DNA from: Apostichopus japonicus
Lineage: Eukaryota; Echinodermata; Holothuroidea; Aspidochirotida; Stichopodidae
Reading direction: 5' to 3'
DNA length: 64,000 nt
NCBI RefSeq assembly: GCF_037975245.1
Contig: NC_092561.1
Span: 5,940,001-6,004,000 of the forward strand
Shown here: positions 12,316 through 23,447 of the stretch, piece after piece
Layout of the letters: the number at the start of each line of letters is the position of its first letter
Numbering within the stretch: position 1 is the first letter of the stretch
Notes under the pieces: generated by a model
What the model was told of the DNA's origin: nothing
The model's database searches: none
What the model saw: the letters and a program-made list of their open reading frames with translations, nothing else
Translations under genes and position numbers: made by a program

Positions 12316-15300
12316 ACACATCGAGATTGTAATGAACCCTTTACTCTGTCTGAAATTATCAGTATTGAGATCATTTTTACTTTTTTAAGGTTTATAATCA
12401 AAGTTGTCTAAGGGCGTTAGTCTAACTTGAGAACATTGTATCGGAAGTAGTTTTAATGGTGTCGTCTTTCAAACTTTAAAAATCCCAGATATTAAGGAGG
12501 ACAAAAATACATAATCGAATCACCCAGGTGAATAATACTGAACATGTCAATAGAACATGTTACATATTTCATCATTATTGCCAGCATTGTTGCCAAATAC
12601 ATGACAATTGAATGATTTGTCTTTTAGCGGATTGATCATTGATGATTCCAGCCAGATCCTCCATATTTAGGTCATCGCGAACCGGTATACTAAAGGAAAT
12701 AGTGAAATCATTACGAATTACAGATGCAGCTAAAAATGTCGAAAAGTTCTCATATCTTTTGATTTAATATTGAACGTATTCTCAACGTACATATACTCTC
12801 TTTGGAATATCCTTACTCCTGCTTATTGTTGTTAGGAGAGCCCAGCTTTGGTTGAAGTGGAATGTATTGGGGTTTTGATCTACAACGGATAACTTCAATA
12901 AGTCGATCACTCAGTCATTAAGGTTTTAAAACGGTGATAAAAATTCCATTCACCGTTTAATCATGTCAGAGATGCAAAATAAACCTTTGGCTATTAACAT
13001 ATTTTAAATTTTTTAATTCATATAATGTAATGCAGTGAATACATCCCTGGTTATATCACATCATCATCTCCACTACAATCGCATAAATTCCCCCCCCCCC
13101 CCCACCCTCTCCTCTGCTTGCTTAATGGAAAATCACAAATAAGTTATCCTATACTCTAGTATATAGCCAACTTACATAGCAGTGACCATCAAAATGGCCG
13201 CCAATCGAAACCGTCTTCATGGGATGTATTTATGTCGGGTTGTAAATATTTGTTTTGTGTGAGCTTTCCTTTTTGAAAATAATCCTATTTCCTGACGACA
13301 AGAATCTAATAATTAAGCAAATCCTTGCTTCTATGGGCTGATTTAAGAGAAACTATTTCCTTTAGTTTCATCACATATTAACTGAATTGGCTTATCTGTA
13401 AATACAATAAGACAGAGTGCAGAAAACAGAAAGATTTTCAAGTCGTGGATTCGAAGGAGGACTGTTATAATTCTACTAAAAGAAATTGCCAATTACTTTG
13501 GCAGTCAAAGACGTACATTCGGTGTATTACAGATTTCATAGGTAAAAAAAAAGAAAACACATCATGTGTTTCATTATCTTAGCAATATGACCAACACAAT
13601 ATGAAACTTTAAAATATGTTCTCCTAACATTTGCATGAAAGTCTCTCATCTTTCGTAATCTCCATCTCCGCATCTATTGGAACTTCATTGTCTGTATACG
13701 CAAGGTTGACCAAACTACACTATTACGAAGTATATATTAAAAGAAATACAGACTTGGCGATATAAATGCTCCCTTTCGAACATTATGATATGCTTATATT
13801 AACCTACAAATCCATGTTTATTTCATCATCGATCGATAAGGCTACACATTTGTCTACCATAGTATATCGGGATGACCTTGTCTTCTCTCATTTTGAGCGC
13901 ATCTTTAATGACTGCTTGTGGTTGGCCTCTGTCGCCCCTCGAGTGTATATTTCTTATCCACTTTAGATGCACTAATTGACGACAATATATCACAAATTGA
14001 AAATCCCAGGAGATCCCTAGGGTAAAACACGAACCAATTGATAAAATTCTGTCTAAATATTCAATGTTTTTAGAAGGCATCGTTCCGTAAGTTTGCTGGT
14101 TGAAGGACATGTGTGTGTCTCTGTGTGTGTGTGTTATGTACTGTGCCATCATCTTGGCTTATATAGCAGCCATCTTTTTTTGATATACAACTTCTCAGAA
14201 ACAGTTAAGAGAAAATATTGTTTCGTTTGAGGGATTATAAATGAGTATAAATGTTGTGTCAAGGGGCTGTCATGTTGTAAATATGTGATGTAATAATGTC
14301 AATAAGATCTGACACTTTTTAATTTGTCTTTTTTTTTTTCCTTATTTTAAAAGTAGAAAGTGAACAATGTTAAAACTGAAATCAATGTCATTAGGTCACG
14401 TTAAGGGGTTCAATATTTTAGATTCAGCATTTATAAAACTCGTATCCATATTCGGTTAATAAACTATGCAATAAATAATGACAAAACATAATAAATTGAA
14501 GCACATGTGACCCAATGTTGTCATATTAAGACTTGATCAAGTCTCAGTCCTTCGTGTTAAGGAACATTAAATCTGTGATATCTCTCAAATGAAATAAGAT
14601 TTGTCCTAGTTGTTTAGAGAAGTTGTGCACATGAGAGTTATCTCTATCACATAGACCAATCATGATGGTTGGGTTTGTGTCTCCTTTAAGGTAAACAATC
14701 ACTACAGTACTTTAGCCAGTTTTTTTTTCTCGTGCCAAAGTCTGTAGAAATACAAGAGTAAACCAATACGATAACTTTCCTTGTCACGATCAGTCGTGTT
14801 AGATATGATGTTATCAAAGTTCGATTATAATTGCAAATGACAACTTGTTTGTGGTAAGCAGGATTGCACTGTACTATTGTGTCCGGGGTCAGTCAACATA
14901 TCTGTGGAGATATCTGGTGATGTAGGTATAGTCATGAAATAACAAGCTAAAGTTAGTATTTATTACTGAATTAGAATCTTTGTCTGTATGCTTTACATAG
15001 CAATTGCACAAATAACGTTCTTATGTAGGCTTTTGTCGTTACCAGTCGTCAGTCTTTATACGACAATACAGAGATACCACAAGCGGAAGAGGAGTATTTA
15101 TCTCTTCTTCCCTGTTCACTAGTGGAGTCGTCTGACGTACTAGCTCATACCTTCAGAACAATGCGCTTTACACGTACATCGTCTTGTATTTAACCGGCAA
15201 CAGTATACGTCATCAGCGAAATTGTTCACAATTCTTCATATCTCTTACGTATGAGCATCCTACCTAATTAATACAGACACAACAACAAGCCAATAATGTA

Positions 15301-16872
15301 TCCAATTCGTGTCAAAGACAAAACTTTTGTATTACGTTCAAAGCACTTGGTATATGATGATCACAAAACATGTCTGGTAACCATCACTTTCCGCGTTTTC
15401 ATTAACTTTTGATTGTCCGGGGGAATTTGAAGCAAGTGTGTCCAATTACACAGGGAGGTGTAATATTCATCCATTCTTATTGTTATTATCATCTTTTCCT
15501 ATTTTTTGCTTTTATTAGAAATTTGTAGCTGTTTATGTTTTTAGAGGTTATTTATACAGGGCTGTCACGAATGAATTACAATGTTGAGATGCCTCAGCCT
15601 TGTAAAATATGATATTGTATAGAAAAACATTTTGATACACTTAAAGTAACTATAAAAAAAAAACGGTATACCCAAGTCTTAAAGCATCAAGCATTGCCAA
15701 TCAGAAGTAGAGCGAAATGTAGGTATACCATACCCCAAAGAGTAGTGCACGGAAAGATTAAACATGGTCGGAAAATAGTTCTAAAGTAAGTTACTGTAGT
15801 GATTTGTTCTTGGCATTTTCTGAGTCATCATTATTCTCTTTGATGCTTGGATGTTGAGGAGGATGCAACTATAGTGATGGTCTAATAAATCTGGCGAATT
15901 GCAGGTGATTCAAATGATTTTAGAAAATCCTGTGTGGAGCAAGAAATATTCTGCAGCAGCAAGAGCCGAAATGCTAACCTTTGAGCTCTCCTAGCTCAAA
16001 TGTTAACGGTCATTGTGGCAAAAGTTGAATGTGATGTGATAACCCAAGCCATCAGCTATCATATGGTGGGTAGGAAATGTCAGCTGAAAACTTCTATCTG
16101 TGCTCGAGCGGCCTTGGAAAGTGACGAGTTAAGTGTGTTAGTCAATGGGAATAATTATATGTGGTACGACACCAGTAGATGAGGAAGTTAAGATTATGGA
16201 ACGGCGCATGACTCGAAAGCAAATGTGATTCATGTGTCTGTTAACGAGTAACGACCGCAAGTATCAATAACATAACGGATTATAAGGCAATACCGGTATA
16301 CATTGTGTGTAATTTAAACGGTCGGCCTGGAGATAAGAAACATAATACTGCAGAAGACTTTTGCTTTGAAAGATAAGTTAACTTTTTTTTTAAATCGACG
16401 ACCGCTAAATTAAATAGACGAAGAATTCTGAAAAAAGAAGCTAAATAAAGCTCTTGTTTGTTAACTGTTTCTAGTCTAACATTGTTACTTGCCGTGAATA
16501 TTTATAATACTGTCTATAGATATATTTCTTGTATAATATATATGACAAATCTAAGTCAAGAGAGCTGTTTTATAAACGTGAGGCGAGCAAACCGCATTTC
16601 AATATCGACAGCCGTGGGGAATCTGTCATTACCGCACATATCACTCTTATCTTTTTTAAAGGTTTCCATCAATCATAAATCGTTCATTATCCAGCGAAGA
16701 TACACTGAGATTAGAATGGGCGTGGGACTGTGGGTGCTTACAATAAATTACACCTACATACTTCAAAGCATTAACTCAAGTTTATATTTGGACATAAATC
16801 AATGTGCTTACGTCGTAATCGTGTCTTGCAAAAATAACTTTAACTCACCGTATGTGTTCATGTATGTACTTT
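12316..16872. other. Non-coding stretch, no gene supported
   Basis: Holds a C homopolymer near 13090-13103 and a GT-rich patch near 14110-14136. The longest open frames here (about 108 and 141 codons) have no exon borders, no motif and ordinary AT-rich composition, so I do not call them. Confidence 0.5.
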
Positions 16873-17305
16873 GTATTAAATAATTCAACAGGAAGGTATC
16901 AGTCTGTACTTGGTGAACAGATGTGTATTGTTCTGTCACAATTGGTCAAAATGACTTTCATGTCCTTGGCATGAAACTACAAACTGAATCGCACACTAAT
17001 GTATATTCGTACATAGGCCAGCTCTATTCATTAAAAATGAAGTCTGTGATAGAACCTTATTATAACTTGTAAATGGTGTGTTCTCATTAACAAATTTGTT
17101 CACTTTTGAACCCTTCACATTGGCTGATATTGTTAAGTATTGCGATAATTTTACTTTTGTAAAGTCTAAAGGTGTTATCTCAGAGACTAAATCTCATTTT
17201 GCTCTACATTAGTTAACCACGATTGTATATTGCAGCTCTAGCTTTTGTTCCCTACATAATATTTAGCTATAAGAATTCCTTCTTGGTTTTGTCGTCTCAT
17301 ATCGT
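16873..17305 (+). repeat. Dispersed repeat, copy 2
   Basis: Second copy of the 430-bp repeat seen at 11884-12315, in the same orientation and about 5 kb away. Indels of a few bases separate the copies, and the hairpin of copy 1 is broken here. No terminal repeat or target duplication was identified. Confidence 0.8.
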
Positions 17306-18112
17306 GATGTTAATGACAAATATTTCATACTCTAAAATCATGAAATATGAAAAGAGGATACATGCGTAATGGGACTTATTGTTATAATTACTATAATTGT
17401 GTTACTAATTTAAAATACTATTTACAAAATGTGTATTAACTCCAAATAAACATAAAGGCATTCTCTAATCACAAAATCTCCACACTCCTTTTCAATTTTA
17501 AATATCAATTAGAAAATGAGATCATCCATGGTTGTAATAACGATACATGATGTACAAATGTGTAATATTAGTTGCAATGGTAAAGACTTTAATGATCAGC
17601 AACGGTACCTTTGATTCATTCACTTGTTTTTGCCATTAATCTTATGAAATAGATCGTAAGGAAACTTGCTCTGATAACAATAAAATGAAGAATAATGTCG
17701 TAAAACATTTGTGTAGATTATTTAAAAAGCCAGAACGCTTCTTCACATATTTTGCTATTCTGCCTATGACATGAACTATGAAGCTGAAATAGGTCGTAAA
17801 GTATTCCATAGCTATAGCAATGAAAAATGGTGGATGATGCAATATTTAAAATTTTATAAATGCATAATAACACTCTGCAGCATCGTCGCCATCTTTCACT
17901 ATTCTAACTTTGTCATCACATATCTCTAAATGTAAAAAATACATGAGTTAAGAATGTTTTACTTATTGGATGTTAACACACTTAAAACGTAATAACATCC
18001 CTAAACTTTTTCAATGCTCAGTCTTTTTTATTACATAAATCATATAAAATAGTTTAACCGGAAATGAAAACCATACATTAAAGTTATTTAAAACAAGCAA
18101 ATTACAATTAAC
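17306..18112. other. Non-coding stretch, no gene supported
   Basis: AT-rich. A 66-codon open frame on the minus strand (17642-17842) is hydrophobic but has no recognisable motif. Confidence 0.45.
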
Positions 18113-18247
18113 CTGTCTTTCACATATCCGTAATTGGTAAAGATTTTCAAACTTGTCCATTATTTCATATTTAGTATCGTACTCCGGAAAAGAGACTTCT
18201 AAGAATTTTGGATTAATGTCTGGATAAAAACGCCTACATTCTAAAGC
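18113..18247 (-). CDS. Candidate orphan exon of an unknown protein
   Basis: On the minus strand a pyrimidine-rich tract followed by CAG precedes 135 open bases that end in CAG before GTTAATT. These are believable acceptor and donor sites enclosing exactly 45 codons in phase 0. The peptide begins ALECRRFYPDINP, is rich in charged and aromatic residues and does not look like random AT-rich translation. I cannot place it in a family, and no partner exon was found nearby. It could be a chance open frame. Confidence 0.22.
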
Positions 18248-18752
18248 CTGATAATAGAGAAGAAGATTTCGAAAAAGACATGCAGTTACATAGATGAAGG
18301 CTATAAATATGTTATCTTTATTACCCAATATAATATCGCTTCTTGAATTATAGACTTTATTGTCATATCAGCGGAAAGGAGGCGTTCTCATCGCCTGTCC
18401 AACTGAAATTTGAAAATAAAAGAAAGATATAATGCCGCCATGGACAATGAAGTATTTTCGAAAAAACACTTTCTGTTTATTTGTCACGATACACCAAGAT
18501 CCCTTCGGCAATTTATCTTATATTACTTGCTTATTTGAAGTTTAAATTAAACAAATGTCAAGCTTGATAAATACAACGGCTCTATTTCAGATTGGTTACA
18601 AACAAAACTTATATTATCGGCAACGTATAGTAATATTGATCTGCTCAGTGGTTGAATAAACATTATGTTATTAGTTATACCGCAATTCTTGTCGACTATA
18701 ACTATTACCGTTGGGGACTTACAACAGCTGTTTTCTCAATAATTTCTATGTT

Positions 18753-19132
18753 CAAGGGCGTAGGAACCGGGGGCTGGGGGGGGGGGGGGCGCCAGCCCCC
18801 CCCCCAGTGAAAAATATGGGGGGGGCGGAAGTATCGTTCCGCCCCCCCCCCCCCGCTCCGCAAGTCCGAAAACCCCTTTTTCATTTCCAAATGAGAAAAA
18901 AATCTCATATGAAGCACCAAATTGCATCTAAGGCCAGGTGAAAATGCAAAATTCTTTACAAAATGGAGTAGGTGTTGAAGTGTGCTATATTGCACCAAAT
19001 TGCATCTGAGGCCACCTGGAAATGCAAAAAAATTCCAAAGGGGAGGGGGACACCCCCTCCCCTTTGACCCCTCCCCCAGGCCGGCCATCAGTCTTCAGCC
19101 CCCCCACTCAAAAGTATCTTCCTACGCCACTG
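18753..19132. mobile_element. hAT-like MITE with GGCGTAGGAA ends, copy 1
   Basis: A 380-bp element starting CAAGGGCGTAGGAACC and ending TTCCTACGCCACTG, so the ends form a terminal inverted repeat. The G and C homopolymers just inside the ends can pair. The body is the same as the element at 36359-36699 (shared words CTTTTTCATTTCCAAATGAG, CACCAAATTGCATCTGAGGC and AGGCCGGCCATCAGTCTTCAG). The flanking 8 bases do not match here, so the target duplication is lost or mutated. Proline-rich open frames across it are artefacts of the C runs. Confidence 0.82.
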
Positions 19133-21834
19133 TTAAATTTCAAGTTGTTTCTCTCTCTTTGTCTCTCCCCTTCCTATTTATTGTGTTATTGCATCAAATG
19201 TTTAACTCAAAAATCAGAAGAGAGTAGGAAGACGCTATATGTCTCTTCCTTGGTACTCTATTTTCTTAAAATTTCAAACATCGAATACATAAGACAATCA
19301 AACCTCACATTCGTCTTGAATTGCAATATAAGATACCTGATGCTGATTGTCTTGATTCAAAACGAAAATAGCTTGAGGTTATATTCCTTTCACAGGAAAG
19401 CATCTTAGGAAGACAAGGATTTTAGGTGTGCTTGGTTTAAGTGAAGTCGAGGAAAGCAATATATAGTTAGTTTCCCTGCTTATACCTGTCGTTGTAACTT
19501 GGTTCATCTATTTTTACAAATAACTCAACATAAACATCTCCGAGGGTTGTCGTTTTATCCTACATTCTGGAAAAGTAATATTCTTTCACCGAGGGAATTT
19601 CTTAACAAACGAATGTACATGACACATGAGCCAAGTGGATTAGACGGATTGAATTACATGTAAGATGAAACAAAATCGAACATTTCCTCCTAAGAGGGAA
19701 TATACATTCAGTTTATGTATGTTTGATTAGATAAACAAGTAACGTTTGATGACGAAATGTTGGTAATATAAGCAACATGCAAATGATTAACTAGCATTGA
19801 ATAGTCATTTCTGGAGACAATTTACAACATTTTTATACTTAGTAATAAACAAATATAATACACACATCATCTTGTATAAATTAAAAAATAAATTAAAATT
19901 TACGTTACCGTTCCTATTCGAATTAAACCATGGCATGTGATGCAAATATATATATGAAATTTCATAAGGGATCTTGGTATAGAATAATATCTACAAAAAA
20001 TTCCACTGTTTACCACGAAATCTGATTTCACTTGCTTGAATACAGTACAGGACTATATGTCTTGAACAATGTATGTAAGAAAACCAAGTTCCCAACAATG
20101 TATGAAATTAAACTCACCCCTATACCCCGACCCCTTTACCACTGAACTCGGAATTAACGTTATCCCAAAACTTACAATTGTTTAATTCACCTTGTTATGT
20201 GTAGTCTGTGACATCTCGAGAATACCATACCGTAATGAAAACGCTTCGAAACGAACAAATGTACCATTATTAATTCCTGTGATTTGTTTCCTATATTTGT
20301 TTTGCATATCGTTCTCGAAATAATTGTTGTAGCATAAAAGAAAATTCACGTGAAATTAACTAGTTGAAGAACCGTATTAAAACATATGTACTAACTTTTT
20401 ACACCCTAATGGAAACAATTAGTATGCACTCTTCACCCAATTAATATGTGCAATTTATAGATGTTATGTTCTCTGTGACGCCAATACAGACAAACCATCC
20501 CTATATCCCTATAACTAGAGACTGGAAAAAAATCTTCGATAAAATTAGGTTCATAAACAAGCTATATGACTGAATGAAAAGAAATTGTATTTACATATTG
20601 CTTTTCATCATTCATTTAAACATATTGATAACAATAACCATCAGAATATGTTGTTTAGATTCGTAAGTTACCGTAGGGTTGCCAGTAGCGTTAGTGCTTT
20701 GGAATGTCAAATACGGTCATGATCAATCTTCACATTTCTAAGTACGGTTGCTGGGAAATATATGTTGAATAATTATTCGGCAGAGTGTTCGTACAAAAAA
20801 ACGCAAAGCAAATTATTTCGAGATAAATTAAGATTGTATAATGAAGTAACTAGGCTAATCACGTTAAAGTAATTTGTTCGATGCTTGGAAATAAGGAAAA
20901 TAAAATATCAAGGCAAAGAGTATATCTTCCTTCTATGCTTTTCTTTTCATACATGAAACGTGGCAAGGAATCGCTAGGTTATTTGGCTCTCTGGTTAAAA
21001 GGTGCGGCGCAATATGAACAGCTTTTCGATAGTTAGCTTTATGTTATGATTTGGGGTTCATATTTTGCCGGTCAAGTGCTAACAATTATATAATATATTT
21101 ACCTGGTGGTTTTACTATTCCGTCCTGACTCGTTCAATCGAGATACACGAGTTGCATGTTGTAGGCTGCTAATCTGTTTCATTTAGATGGACACGGTACT
21201 GTTACAAACAGAACCAGGTTACCTTTTAATTAACACATGTCCAAGTGCTAACCTATACCCATATTCGTTACAACAATCTCTCTATTTAGGTTGTTTACTG
21301 TGCATCAAACTCTTACTGCAATAGAACGATCGATAATTAAGGATTCGTATCGTCTCACAGACTTTGCACTTTAATTATCTAGCCTTTCTCTTTAGAAAAT
21401 ATTTCCAAACCCTCAAGTAGTTGTGAACAGTCAATTGATCCAGATTTTTGTGAGGGCAATGTCTTACCGTCAGTGATCCTTGCGGATTGAAGATATCCTT
21501 ATTTCGGTTTACGCTGAAACATCAATAATCGCCAAAGGGCAATTTATACATTATAGTCAATATATAATGGACAAGTACTACTTTCAAAGACATTCTCGCA
21601 TACAAAAATAGTATTTGATTTCACAATATAGCAAGCAAATTAACTTTTTTTTTTCTTTCGGAAGAAAAATAACATCGAAATAAATCCGTAATACTGTTTA
21701 TCCTGTAATGAGCTGGTCATGAGATGGTATATTGCATTTGTTGATTTGGCTTAATGTATAATTATTTTTAAAGGATAAACAATATCACCCATGATCATCT
21801 CAAGCTTACCTGTGCATGGTGGAAATCTGTCTCA
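19133..21834. other. Non-coding stretch, no gene supported
   Basis: AT-rich, no exon-like open frame and no paired repeat seen. Confidence 0.55.
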
Positions 21835-22390
21835 TTAATATGAACGTCTACAAAAGATTTGGGTCTCCAAAAGCATCTGTGGAAGAACAAAAATAAGGCT
21901 ATACAAAACACTGGTAATACCTGTCCTACTATATGGATGCGAGACCTGGAAAATTAATAAGGGGCATGAAAAGAAAAGCGATATATTTCACAACAAATGC
22001 CTCAGGAGAGTGATAAGATTGCAAGAACGGGTCAGCACAAAGGAACTGCTAAAGAGAGCAAAAATGGGACCACTAAGCATCGAAATTAAGAAAAGAAGAT
22101 GGAAATTCATTGGGCATATATTGCGCCAAAACCTAAACAATGACAACAACATTAGCATGACTTGGGCACCAGAGGGCAGGAGAATGAGAGGGCGACCAAA
22201 AACAACATGGCGCAGGACAGTAGACAAAGGGAGAGAGAGAGAGGGCTGGCTGGCGATCCTGGAATGAGGCCAGAAATGCAGCTGCCGACCGAGATGAATG
22301 GGGACGCTCTGTGGAAGCCTTATTTGCCTCTAGGCAAGAAGTAGACAGATGAGATGAATATGAACATTAATGTGACTAATGATGATGGTT
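21835..22390 (+). mobile_element. 5'-truncated non-LTR retrotransposon, C-terminal part of the reverse transcriptase ORF
   Basis: One frame from 21848 reads through the C-terminal hallmark of a large class of invertebrate LINE ORF2 proteins: KIRLYKTLVIPVLLYGCETW, then a stretch with NKCLRR, KRRWKFIGHILR, and GRRMRGRPKTTWRRTV. A frameshift near 22245 follows. The last conserved part (SWNEARNAAADRDEW to a stop near 22345) continues in another frame. About two or three residues are also missing after NKCLRRVIR compared with my memory of the family. The reverse transcriptase core and endonuclease are absent, so this is a dead 3' fragment. I would place it in the RTE/I-like group, but the clade is uncertain. 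Confidence 0.85.
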
Positions 22391-22645
22391 GGATTATACT
22401 TTTCCTTCAGTATGTACTTTCAGTATATGAAACAATATGTACTGCATTTCCAATAAATATGCATTCAATCGGTAGTAAGTTTCAACAACATATTTTACAC
22501 TAACTATTCAACATCCTCTTAGAACAAACCCGTGGAAGGAGAATACATTTCGGATTGCATTTTCTTGCTCGTTTCCTTCCTTCGCAGTATGGCAATGTGA
22601 ATCCACAATTGAATGTTGACGAACTGGTGTTGAAAACCATGTTGA

Positions 22646-22800
22646 AATCATAAAGGTTTTAGTTTTCGTTAATAATTACTGGTTAGCACGATATCTTACG
22701 CATCGAAAATCTAGCAGTGAATATTTAATTGCCAGCTCAAATATCTCTGAGTGGTATGAAGACTAGCCTAATGAATTCAAAATTACTACGAACCAATGCT
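22646..22800 (+). repeat. 155-bp direct repeat, copy 1
   Basis: Recurs at 23289-23447 in the same direction. Shared words include AATCATAAAG, GCAGTGAATATTTAATTGCC and GACTAGCCTAATGAATTC. It ends in CAATGCT in both copies. Confidence 0.75.
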
Positions 22801-23288
22801 GTGAAACCCCCATTTGAAGGTTGACGAACGATGTATAAAACCAAAACTGATGCATTTTGCAATTTTACACCTAATTTTGTATAACTACCAATGTTTTGCT
22901 ATCATATGCAAGTTTTTAGTAATAAGAAAGGTTTAGGGGAAATGATATATACGGAATACGTAATAATAAAGAAGGCTTCCAAAGCCCTGTTAATTTGTGG
23001 GATACATGTTATATATGAAATAATTAAGCTCACAACGAGGGGACAACATCTTCATTTACCCTTCATAATGGGTTTAAAACCACAAGAAATGTGGAAGGGG
23101 GGGGGGGAAGAAAGAAATTGGTGTTTGCATAAGAAGACATGCCCACCCTATCCCCACCGTAAGCGATATCCACGTTGACAGTACACAACAATGTAGATGC
23201 CTTGCTTTTCATTGGTCGTTTCATAGTTACATTTTAATTGCTTCGCGCTTCGAGTCTTCTTTGAGCTTAATATGTATCATCTTGCTGT

Positions 23289-23447
23289 AATCATAAAGAA
23301 TTTAGTTTTCGTAAATAATATCCTGGTAGGCAAGATATCTTACGTATGAAATAATTGGCAGTGAATATTTAATTGCCAGTTCAATTGCCAGTTATCAGTA
23401 GTACTGAGACTAGCCTAATGAATTCAAAATTTCCACGAATCAATGCT
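23289..23447 (+). repeat. 159-bp direct repeat, copy 2
   Basis: Second copy of the repeat at 22646-22800, about 640 bp downstream. It carries a small internal duplication around the word AATTGCCAGTT. Either a local duplication or two insertions of one short element; no terminal repeats were seen. Confidence 0.75.

Noticed and set aside
13826..14152. 108-codon open frame on the minus strand
   Set aside because: No recognisable domain; part of it is a GT microsatellite (the TH-repeat near its start). Too weak to call.
16458..16883. 141-codon open frame on the plus strand
   Set aside because: Low-complexity AT-rich composition, no motif, no splice borders, and its end runs into the dispersed repeat at 16873.
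18705..19408. Proline/glycine-rich open frames on both strands
   Set aside because: They follow the C and G homopolymers and terminal repeats of a MITE; the same frames break in the second copy at 36359-36699.
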